Shown: positions 56,401 through 64,000 of the stretch, piece by piece | Layout: each line of letters begins with the position of its first letter | Position numbering within the stretch: the stretch's first letter is position 1 | NCBI RefSeq assembly: GCF_000003815.2 | Contig: NC_049994.1 | Coordinates: forward strand, 9,222,469-9,286,468 | Reading direction: 5' to 3' | Source: Branchiostoma floridae | Taxonomy: Eukaryota; Chordata; Leptocardii; Amphioxiformes; Branchiostomatidae | DNA length: 64,000 nucleotides | Program-made: the position numbers and the translations under genes | The notes under the pieces: model-generated | What the model saw: only the letters and a program-made list of their open reading frames with translations | What the model was told of the DNA's origin: nothing | Database searches by the model: none

Positions 56401-58751
56401 CTGGGATTAGAGGCGTCGTCTTGATTTCTGAACCGCAAAGGGGACATGTTATGTGCGTTTAAGAAATCCATAGACATAGTAATCTAGCAGTTTTAGTTAA
56501 TATGAATAATAAGACTATGACGGCACCATATAGTCATGTATGGACTTCTGGGCCATTCAATTTGGTCGGCCCATCGTTACACCATCTTCTCATGCCAGAC
56601 CAAGCAACAACCCTGGCGTACTGGCCTGCAATATCCTTCTCCGTGCGTGTAACCCTGGCCAGACAACAGCCAATCAGACACTCTCACTCCTGTTGTTGGA
56701 AGGAGAATTGCTACGCAATCACGTCGCTATTTATGGTCAATATGCAACGTGATTGGCTGGGGGGGGGGGGTCTTTTTGACTGATGACTGACCATGGCTAT
56801 CGCAGCGGAAAGAGCGGCAGGTCCGTATGCCAGGTCCATTGCTTGACATATACAAGTGGGTGCCTGGGATGAGAGGATGGAAAGGCTAGGTATTCACTCA
56901 AATCAGTCACCTTCTCTCGTCAGGGTTTCTACTGACGCCCAGATCAAACTCTGGCAACAGTAAGAAGGAACTCCTACCAGAGGCCGTGGACAACGACAAA
57001 TTTGCTATGAGTTGTGAGGGGTTCACCGACGATGTTCACAAGTGCTCACGGGCAGGAGACATTCGAGCGAACGAGAATCCGGGGTTAACCTCCTTGCACA
57101 CCCTCTTCATGCGAGAACACAACCGGATCGCCAGGAAGCTCAACACACTCAACAGCCCGAAATGGGGACCCGATCGGGTGTTTTTCGAGGCCAGAAAGAT
57201 CGTTGGCGCGTTGTTTCAGAAAATAGCGTACGGCGATTATCTTCCTCTAGTTCTGGGACCCGACTTCATGACCAAGTTTGTCCTGACCCTCACCCAGCCG
57301 GATAAGTACTTCCAGGGGTACGACAAAACCGTGAACCCTGGCATCTATAACGCGTTCAACACGGCAGCCAACCGTTTCGGCCACAGCATGGTTCAGAATG
57401 AATTCGACCGCTATTCGAAGGGCTTTCCGGATGCCCGGCTCAACAGTCAGCACCCAATAAATCTGGCCTTTAGCTTCTTCAACCCATCATATATTTTAGA
57501 CGATGACCAAGGCGGCCCGGACTCCATTCTACGGGGGCTAATAACCGCCCAGTCCCGCCAGGACTTCGACCGGTTCATAGTCTCGGGCCTGACGAAGCAC
57601 CTGTTCGAGTGTCCTAAAATACCCAATATCAGCTTTGACCTGGCAGCCATTAACATCCAACGGGGAAGGGACCATGGACTGCCCGGCTACAACGCATTTA
57701 GGGAGAAGTGTGGACTCCACCGGGCACCGAGGTTTGACGACCTCTCACCTGAAATCCCTGACGCAACCACCCGGGAAAAGCTTCAGACCCTATACAGGTG
57801 ATGATTGATATAACGTTATAACTTAAGTTCTGTTCTGTTCATGGACAGTCGTAGCAAGGGAAATAGATGTTGACTCTCGTGAGAATTGGGAACTAGGAGT
57901 GACAGGACTATTGGTTATGTCGCTTTTGTTTATATCTAAAAGAGCCGCCACATTTGTACGATTTTGATGCCTAATTCTGCAGACTGTGACAGAACCTACC
58001 GCCGTCAATCATGTAATACGACATTTTCCGTAACAGCTGAATGTTATTCCGACATGTGCAAGATTACCTTAAAATGCCTTCACTTTGCGATCGTAGGACG
58101 ATCGCACGATGTCATTGACGGAATGATGTGAGACGAACGTGTCGCATTTCATTTCTTTAACATCTTGCAGAGACGTGGACGACATCGACCTGTTTGTCGG
58201 TGGTCTTGCCGAGAAGTCCGTACCGGGCGGTATCGTGGGTCCGACCTTCGCCTATCTGATCGGCATGCAGTTCCATGACATCCGCAAGGGGGACCGCTTC
58301 TGGTTTGAGAATCCCGGACAGTTTTCGGAAGGTTAGTCAAAGCTACGCTCATCAACAGATATAGGGAACAAGATAGCTATAAATGACAGAATGAAATTGG
58401 ATTTCAAACTCTCATGAAAGTGGATGTTGGCATGCTATGGTCAAGATTCTGCATTGTATGAATAGCTGTTGGGCTCGTGAAGATTTGGTATAGAGTAATG
58501 AGTCTATAACAGCAAAGACGTATTTTCTTTGAGACTTTCAATCTTTTAATTTCCGTGACTTTCTCACACCTGTTTCTTCAGACCAACTTAAGGAGATCAA
58601 GAAGCACAGTCTGGCCAGTATCCTGTGCGACAACACGGATACAACCGACATCCAACCGAACGTCTTCCTGCAGCACACACAGCCTGGGAACGACAGGGTG
58701 AAGTGCACTGAGATTCTGCCCAAGATGGACCTGTCGTTGTGGAAGGAGTAG
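44465..58751 (+). CDS. Animal haem peroxidase (MPO/peroxidasin superfamily)
   Basis: Eight exons: 44465-44666, 53020-53164, 54679-54890, 55335-55502, 55885-56124, 56924-57797, 58171-58331, 58582-58751. All phases agree, giving 723 residues. Seen: an N-terminal hydrophobic segment (SFSLLTVLLAMVVMVIGHVP), distal haem region QFGQFTSHE (H234), calcium loop TSFLDAS (301-307), catalytic R370 and haem-linking E373 in AGDIRANENPG, the HTLFMREHNRIA helix, proximal H476 in NRFGHSM, and the distal-side NIQRGRDHGLPGYN motif. These enzymes use H2O2 to oxidise halides or phenols, usually extracellularly or in granules. The Asp that normally precedes the distal His and ester-links the haem is Ser233, and the following Asp is Glu235. 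The start is uncertain: 'ctctttttcttttag' at 44503-44517 could be an acceptor for an upstream first exon. Intron 1 is 8.35 kb of repeats. Confidence 0.92.
44841..44957. repeat. 58-bp direct duplication
   Basis: 'ccatacatagtatggtgaaa' starts at 44851 and again at 44909, with identical following sequence, ending in a CTTT-rich tract. It lies in peroxidase intron 1. Confidence 0.9.
45155..45660. repeat. ~164-bp tandem repeat, at least three copies
   Basis: 'ctgtaccctggtatta' or a one-base variant begins at 45155, 45319, 45483 and 45646. Each unit includes 'gagctgaaatttgacagaga' and 'cacttttggtgtacag'. The second large copy (49.32-49.68 kb) holds one unit fewer. Confidence 0.92.
48834..48882. 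repeat. 20-bp hairpin, duplicated at 52.02 kb
   Basis: 'actgaaaattgttaatgac' pairs with 'gtcattcaacaattttcagt' across a 10-bp loop with a one-base bulge. The same hairpin occurs at about 52018-52066 in the second large copy. Confidence 0.8.
52455..52980. mobile_element. MITE ending 39 bp before peroxidase exon 2
   Basis: Reverse-orientation sister of the element at 35291-35885, sharing 'ctgaaaccgaatcagcagga', 'ccttcacacga' and 'gaatgcagt'. Its right end ('ctctcgtgtaaagggcc') stops at 52980, while exon 2 of the peroxidase begins at 53020, so the branch-point region of intron 1 is at the element boundary. Confidence 0.75.
53300..53356. repeat. ATTGATTG-type microsatellite
   Basis: Imperfect tract of 'attgattg' and 'attaattg' units in peroxidase intron 2. 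A similar short tract lies at about 14045-14075. Confidence 0.9.
53800..54515 (-). mobile_element. LINE fragment with endonuclease-domain remnant
   Basis: On the minus strand, KMLLLRDFNARVGSDFQAWP (around 54087-54150) matches the G-DFNARVG signature of the apurinic-like endonuclease of non-LTR retrotransposons. Upstream sequence ('catgccgggcaggctacggt') is the typical leader of such elements. Frames are repeatedly broken. It sits in peroxidase intron 2, antisense to the gene. Confidence 0.75.
55672..55708. repeat. AAACGTGATT minisatellite with nearby E-boxes
   Basis: About four irregular copies of 'aaacgtgatt' are flanked by CACGTG at about 55658 and 55725, within peroxidase intron 4. Any regulatory role is conjecture. 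Confidence 0.7.
56130..56880. repeat. Diverged direct duplication in peroxidase intron 5
   Basis: About 56130-56450 and 56555-56880 share ordered landmarks: 'atcttctcatg/atctcctcatg', 'ggcatactgg/ggcgtactgg', 'gttg-aagg-gaattac/gttggaaggagaattgc', then 'ttgacatgtac/ttgacatatac' and 'gcctgggat'. Non-coding; the open frame across the first copy simply reads through from exon 5. Confidence 0.65.
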
Positions 58752-59640
58752 AAGGATTAAAGAGTTGTGACATCAACTGACCGGAAGGAACACGCAACGA
58801 TTTTGCCCCAAAACACCTACTTTGATGCTAACAGCCTTTCTGCATGTAGTACCTTGTTTAATTGTCTTTCTCAACAACGAAATATCGTCAAGTCAATAAG
58901 CTTAAGAAAATAGACTGCTAGCTATCTGAATGGGTAGAGTACAGTGCATTAAAACAATGTATGTGTATGAGAGATTTATTGTACAACTTTAGTTTTCCCT
59001 TTGTTAAGAACAGCTGAAAGTACCATAGGTTTATTGTACTATCAGAACATTAGCCTTTTTCATAGTCTTAAATGAATATCCTAGAGGTATGGCGTCACTT
59101 GGTGTCCTTTGACAAGCTGTATTACTTGTTGCCAGACTATACGAAATACTAGTAATTGTTTTACAATACGTTTAGAATGTGCCTTTTATTTTTTTTTTCA
59201 TTGGTGACTCCAATATGGATTATTAGACTAGAGGGGATACGTACGTACAATATTAATGTTCTATTTCTAAGCTATAGTAGCTTCCGATGGTATGGCTACC
59301 AGGTTAGAACTATTTAACTCCCTTTAACCTCATTATCATAAGACAAAATGTGGTAAGTAGAAAATTTGCGAGTGATTTTTTTCGTATTGTTTAAAAGATG
59401 CTATGTATTCACATTAGTGGTGATGGACAGGCGTTGGCTAGAACTATCCAGCTTCCTTGAATCTCATTATCAGAAGATAAATGGTGTTAAGCGGACAAAT
59501 TGAGTGTGATTATTTTTTTCGTATTGTTTATTCAATACTGTGCATTAATGATGAATGGTGTCTTGAACCCCTCAAACACATTCAGGTCCTTCCCCGGCCG
59601 CTAGCTAACCAAGGTTTTGGTAGGTTACTGGAGTAGACAG
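58752..59640. other. 3' flank of the peroxidase, no gene seen
   Basis: AT-rich sequence with no recognised exon. An ATTAAA at about 58948, some 200 bp past the stop codon, is the only candidate polyadenylation signal I see. Confidence 0.4.
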
Positions 59641-59659
59641 ACCAGTTTTAGATCAAGCC

Positions 59660-59905
59660 TCTCTTTCCGTAGTGAAGAGAAGGAAACTTAAGTAGTATGG
59701 GCACATAATGAGGTCAAATGGACTGTCCAAAGTCATCATTGGAGGAACTGTGAATGGAGCAAGGAAAAAAGAAAGGCAGAAGAAAAGTTGGGCCGACAAC
59801 ATCAAGAAATGGACGGGGAAAAGTTTGGCAGCTCCCCCTGAAACAAGACCGAATAGAATGGAGAAAACAGATTCACAGCGCCACCATGCAGTGACCTTGT
59901 AAGTG
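59660..59905 (+). mobile_element. LINE reverse-transcriptase C-terminal remnant
   Basis: The plus strand reads KRRKLK-stop-YGHIMRSNGLSK, then ARKKERQKKSWADNIKKWTG, matching the 'RRRLKWYGH...GxRxxGRQKKRWxDNIKEWTG' tail of non-LTR retrotransposons. A stop replaces the conserved Trp. It is only about 250 bp long and inactive. Confidence 0.85.
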
Positions 59906-60488
59906 CCTGGTCAGTGGAAGGACTACTAGAATCGTGATTTAATCAGACTAGACGGACGACAACACAAGAAACGCGCTTTATGGCCTCTGTCGCTTTGTAA
60001 TATACATGTACAAGCGCTGTCAGCGCTGACATCCATTACAAACATGCGACAAGCACAAGAAGTCAAGTATTCTAAATTTAGTATAGCTATGTCCGCTCGT
60101 CCGATCACTCCGCAGCGAATAGCAGCTAGAATACGATGAATACTTGTACTTCAAGCTCATTATATATGCCCTGGTTTCCTTACATTTGGTACACAGACAC
60201 ATAAACATTAGATCTGGTGCAGCCTGAAATGGTGGTGTGAAAACTAGCTTTTGAATTAGGTTGCCGGTGGGCAACCTATCCTAAAAAGTACGACTGAGTT
60301 TGAAATCAGTAGTCAGTAATATGCGACACAATGTTGGAAACAAATGGGCAAACGGCATCAAGTCTCCCAAGGTATATTTGATTATAAGAATTGCCGGTAA
60401 TTATTTTGCTATTAGATATTAACTGAGCTGTCAAAACATTTAAAAAGTGTGTGTGTGTGGGGGGGGGGGGGGGGAGGTGGAGGCTAGT

Positions 60489-60588
60489 NNNNNNNNNNNN
60501 NNNNNNNNNNNNNNNNNNNNNNNNNNNNNNNNNNNNNNNNNNNNNNNNNNNNNNNNNNNNNNNNNNNNNNNNNNNNNNNNNNNNNNNN
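60489..60588. other. Assembly gap (100 N)
   Basis: Exactly 100 N, preceded by a GT tract and a G run at about 60450-60474, which probably caused the break. The true length is unknown. Confidence 0.99.
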
Positions 60589-60930
60589 CAAGCAGGTTGT
60601 GATATAGCCTTGGTTTACACAATCTCTCGCTAGCTGGGGTTAATGACCCCTCCCGGAAGGCGGAGGTAACTGTAAGGCTGGCCGCTAGGAGCGCGATTTT
60701 AGTCAGGCTAGCTGTGATAGAACCAACCGTTGACAGCCTATCTATGGCAATCTATGACAGCCGAACTGTGTACAACACATGCACGACTAAAGGACACTAT
60801 CAGTTCTCGATCGCACGACGACCAAGGCAGAGCCACCACAGTACAATGAACCTTCACACCTCAAACGGTCACAAATATGAACGAAATTAGAGATAAAAAT
60901 ATAAGATTTTCTGACATCTTTTTCTCAAGC
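60589..60930. repeat. Copy of the tyrosinase A upstream segment
   Basis: Matches 9939-10270 closely ('acaatctctcgctagctggg', 'ctggccgctaggagcgcgat') and ends at the same 'gacatctttttctcaa'. No tyrosinase exon is found next to it; the other side is the gap. Confidence 0.9.
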
Positions 60931-61894
60931 ATGTTTTGAATTCATGATGACAGGCCTATGTGTACAGCTTTTTCGAAATGTATCTCATTTCTTTGGCAAA
61001 ACCAGTAACTTTTTAGCGGCCTAACTGATTTTGGTATTTAGCGGTTTAGCAGTAAATATTTGGGTATAAGAAAAGTCCTTCATACTCATTGGGGTTAGAT
61101 ATAAACAATGCTATAATAACACCGTCGTTGAATGACGTTTCAGTGGCGGTATTAGCTCCAGTGAAACAGTGTCATATCAGTATCCCCGGTCTGCCAGTTG
61201 TCCTTGAGTCACCATTTTCTGGGTGGGATGCTATAAGTAGTCCAACCTGTTGTTCCAGTGTAGGGCGATATAAATGCTTAGGAGCGAATATGGTTTTAAA
61301 GGTTGTTGAAAGAGATAAACGTCATAAATATCATGCACAACATAAAAATAGAAATCATTCGGACATCACATTTGGCAACATATAACAGGTTAACTCAAAG
61401 CGGTGTAAGGTAATGTTACAGAGCCATTGCATTTGTTCAGATATTCCATGTCCCAAACCCCCACAGTTGCAATGGTTCACTCTTGACCCTTGCACTCTAG
61501 ACTAGGGTAGACCAAGGCTTGGGTAGACAGATACCACCGAGTATTGGGTGAGTGTTGATTTTTGACAATGAAGGAAGCGAAACCTTTATGGGATTACTAC
61601 GCTATTAGCCTATTTTGGAATTTGTTCCTGGAATCTCCAATGACAGACTGATTAGTTTAGTCAGAGTTTTACGTTGATTGATGCGGATACACTATATACT
61701 ATACACCTATATAGCTAGCTTCATTTTGTCGTGTGATCGTGCACTTACATGTGCATATACATGTTGGATAGGAATACTGGAGGTTAACATACATTTGTGT
61801 AACTTCCAAGGTCTCCAAGTAAGGAACTGTAAACATTGGTCTGCTTCTTAAACCAAGGAGGGTACCATACTTTCTTTCTAAGACAACGCACCAC
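60931..61894. other. Upstream region of the GNAT gene, nothing firm
   Basis: No supported coding exon. A possible 3' splice acceptor ('ttacatttctag') ends at 61935, 23 bp before the GNAT start, so a spliced 5' UTR exon could lie here. Confidence 0.4.
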
Positions 61895-61958
61895 TTGTCT
61901 GCTATCTCATGTCTTCATGTAATTACATTTCTAGGTCGAAGAACATCTATTCTTCAAC

Positions 61959-62957
61959 ATGTTTCAAGGGCTACAATCGAAAGATTCGGATGCCGCAGAA
62001 TCAGAGCTCGGCGGCAGCCCTGGTACTTTCCGTGTCCGCCAAGTGGCGTCTCTATCGGAAGTGTCCCTGATACTGGAGTGGGCAGCGGCCGAAGGATGGA
62101 ACCCGGGCGTTCACGACGCAGAAAGTTTCTACCTTCAGGATGCTACTGGCTTCTACTTGGCGGAATTAGATGGCGTGCCAATAGGAGGATTCTCGATGGT
62201 TAAATACGGGGAAAACTTCGCCTTTGGGGGATTTTTGATCATCAAGCCTGCATTCCGTGGTAAGGGATATGCACTGAGACTATACAAGGCAGTGATGGAA
62301 GCATCAGATATGTCTGACAGAACAATCGGATTATACGGTATGGTACATTTGCAAGATACTTACAGCAGGATCGGGGGAGCCCAGTTTGCATGGAAGCAGA
62401 GCCGATTTCGAGGGGTTGGCACAGACGACGCCAAAGGCGTCAAACAAGTCGACAGTCCAGTGGCTATTGTTTCTGTTAAAGAGGTGGACTTTGAGCATCT
62501 CTGCGTGTTTGATGCGTCGGTGTTTGGCACAGCGCGACCAACTTTTCTGAAGAGTTGGATCTCGCAGCCTGGCATGGTCGCCCTCGTTGCTGTAGTGACA
62601 ACCACAGCGTGTGGCGAAGACGAAGATGCGCGCAGCAAGGAGACCACGATTGTCGGCTGCGGATGTATTCGTCTTAGCGTCGAGAGCTACAAGGATGCCA
62701 ACTTTTCCCGTAGAATCGGCCCCATTTTTGCTGAGTCTGCAGCGGTTGGCTCGCAGCTATTTGCCGCTCTGACAGCCACTGTACCGTTGGGAATTCCTTA
62801 CTACATCGACGTTCCACACACAAACGAAAGCGCCATGGAGATTGCCAGGGAAGCCAGCCTACAGTCGGTATACCAGACGGCACGTATGTTTATTAACGGC
62901 GATAGGGGAGTTAAATGCAGCATGATATACGGGATCACTTCTTTGGAACTTGGTTAA
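61959..62957 (+). CDS. GNAT-family N-acetyltransferase with second C-terminal domain
   Basis: A single-exon frame of 332 residues. The N-terminal half (about 23-150) is a GNAT fold: FRVRQVASLSEVSLILEWAA at the start, then WNPG, FYLAELDGVPIGGFSMV, and the acetyl-CoA loop GGFLIIKPAFRGKGYALRLY with RGKGYA at about residue 101. The C-terminal half (about 200-325; GCGCIRL, RIGPIFAES, IDVPHTN) follows the layout of the YitH/HolE-like group with an Acetyltransf_18-type second domain. It should transfer an acetyl group from acetyl-CoA to a small amine; the substrate is unknown. There is no signal peptide, so it is probably cytosolic. The ATG lies just after an acceptor-like 'tttctag'. A gene without coding introns among intron-rich neighbours suggests retroposition or lateral origin. 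Confidence 0.85.
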   Translation: MFQGLQSKDSDAAESELGGSPGTFRVRQVASLSEVSLILEWAAAEGWNPGVHDAESFYLQDATGFYLAELDGVPIGGFSMVKYGENFAFGGFLIIKPAFRGKGYALRLYKAVMEASDMSDRTIGLYGMVHLQDTYSRIGGAQFAWKQSRFRGVGTDDAKGVKQVDSPVAIVSVKEVDFEHLCVFDASVFGTARPTFLKSWISQPGMVALVAVVTTTACGEDEDARSKETTIVGCGCIRLSVESYKDANFSRRIGPIFAESAAVGSQLFAALTATVPLGIPYYIDVPHTNESAMEIAREASLQSVYQTARMFINGDRGVKCSMIYGITSLELG

Positions 62958-63036
62958 CACTGAAATAATCAGAGATATTCAGCAAGTCTATACCCTACCA
63001 TGTCCCTTCTCGTACATATACTATAGAAAGCATATA

Positions 63037-63562
63037 GAGGAGACAAGCCTGAACTCAGCCACTATTACAAATTTGCGGAAATAGCACATGGTAAAACGTT
63101 AGTTCAAGCTCAGTCCGATAAGTTTCATGATGCCTACAATCCAGAACAGCAACAAAACAACGGCGACTATGGGAGAGACGTCTGCAAGAACACGACCTCT
63201 TCACCCCATGTGGTGGCCAAGTCTGTTGTCCATTGAAATATGAGTTCGCCGGTGCTCCCATACCTTTCTTTGAAAACGCAGTGTGGCCCACTCTCCCCAA
63301 CCCAAGCTCATCCAAGTACCCACCCGGCTCGAGGGCGCGCAAGATGTCTGACCGCTTCAACGAGAAGTATACCAGTATGATCAGGTGTCTACACGATATG
63401 TTCAATGGACACCCGGACAACATGAAGAAGTGCTACGGCCTAATGTCATCCCTGACCGTGGATGCCAAGAAAATGGTCCAAACACCGATCGACCCAGACG
63501 GCGACCCCAACATAGGGCAGAATGTGGCTCCTACATTCGAGTGGTATCCGCCTGTCAACTAA
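63037..63562 (+). pseudogene. 3' fragment of a second ferritin-like (VioB-type) gene
   Basis: It begins near 63037 with GDKPELSHYYKFAEIAHGK, matching HYFKFAEIVKGK of the intact gene at 16.4-18.4 kb. That frame stops at 63234-63236, while homology continues in another frame (FTPCGGQVCC at about 63200, WPTLPNPSSS, GSRARKMSDR, VQTPIDPDGDPNIG) to a stop at 63560-63562. So there is at least one frameshift, and the entire N-terminal ferritin-like part (candidate metal ligands) is missing; the GNAT stop codon is only 80 bp upstream. It lacks the Gln-rich tail of the intact copy. A sequencing indel could create the frame break but not the missing 5' half. Confidence 0.82.
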
Positions 63563-64000
63563 TCTAATCCGGACACACGTACATACAACGCAGGGAGAGT
63601 AGACGATTAGAAAGATAACGTTAGCTCTTTCATTAACAAAATTACTACAGCAGCACCTCTGACAGAGGACATCACAAATAGCAATTGGATCCCATGTAAA
63701 GGCATAGCATATTCTGTACGTAGCATGATGAAGGAAACTACAGATGCCAAGATTGTAGATTTTGTAGAAAGTAGTCGGACACAATCTCTATCTATTTCGA
63801 TTATCTCACTCAAGTCAAGTGAATAAAAGACGTTATGAAGTAGACAGACGTATCCATCTTCTACAGAATACACATTTCGATTGCTGAGAATAGCTTAGAG
63901 TTGAAAATTTCCAGATAACGGTTGCAGTTAAATAGGAAATGAACGGTAGTAGAGCACTAGAGAGAAAGTAAAACAGAAGACCCACCGCATGGCTTCATAA
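63563..64000. other. 3' flank of the ferritin-like fragment
   Basis: Contains AATAAA at 63822-63827, about 260 bp after the fragment's stop codon, on the same strand. This is compatible with a retained polyadenylation signal. Nothing else is recognised. Confidence 0.5.

Overview
The window is eukaryotic, intron-rich nuclear DNA from a metazoan. Every gene model is supported by reading frames joined at GT/AG splice sites with matching phases. Two chordate-style membrane tyrosinases (cysteine-rich EGF-like head, two copper centres, one C-terminal membrane helix), a VioB-type ferritin-like protein, an animal haem peroxidase, a GNAT enzyme and very dense small DNA transposons and SINEs fit a lancelet (Branchiostoma-like) genome. 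The species is an inference; no marker here proves it.

Layout. 1.4-7.8 kb (minus): tyrosinase A, five exons. 7.8-16 kb: its duplicated 5' flank, nested transposons, one 100-N gap and a paralogous block. 16.4-18.4 kb (minus): a secreted ferritin-like (PF12902/VioB N-terminal type) gene whose stop codon lies inside the TTAA target duplication of a small transposon. 18.7-31.8 kb: a tandem array of about 2.36-kb units related to the tyrosinase 5' flank, carrying a SINE and two transposon insertions that are absent from sister units. 32.1-33.1 kb: second copy of the paralogous block. 33.3-38.7 kb (minus): tyrosinase B, with the same five exons and phases as A. 39-42.3 kb: duplicated 5'-flank pieces, a truncated third tyrosinase exon 1 and a 34-bp remnant of a fourth. 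44.5-58.8 kb (plus): an eight-exon haem peroxidase; its 8.4-kb first intron is filled by near-identical tandem duplications. 58.8-61.9 kb: intergenic DNA, a LINE fragment, the second 100-N gap and another copy of the tyrosinase flank. 62.0-63.0 kb (plus): intronless GNAT acetyltransferase. 63.0-63.6 kb (plus): a broken 3' fragment of a second ferritin-like gene.

Biology. The intact genes encode mainly secretory-pathway or membrane oxidative proteins: tyrosinases (phenol/catechol oxidation, melanin chemistry), a haem peroxidase and a ferritin-like di-iron candidate related to the enzyme that oxidatively couples tryptophan-derived imines in bacterial violacein synthesis. A local oxidative or pigment/defence chemistry cluster is an attractive hypothesis, but proximity alone does not prove a shared pathway. 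The clearest sequence-level novelties are the transposon-supplied stop codon, the macrosatellite related to a gene flank, the 928-bp element with a repeated 14-bp palindromic-half motif, the internally deleted 28S rRNA pseudogene in a tyrosinase intron, and the peroxidase that has lost the haem-linking Asp.
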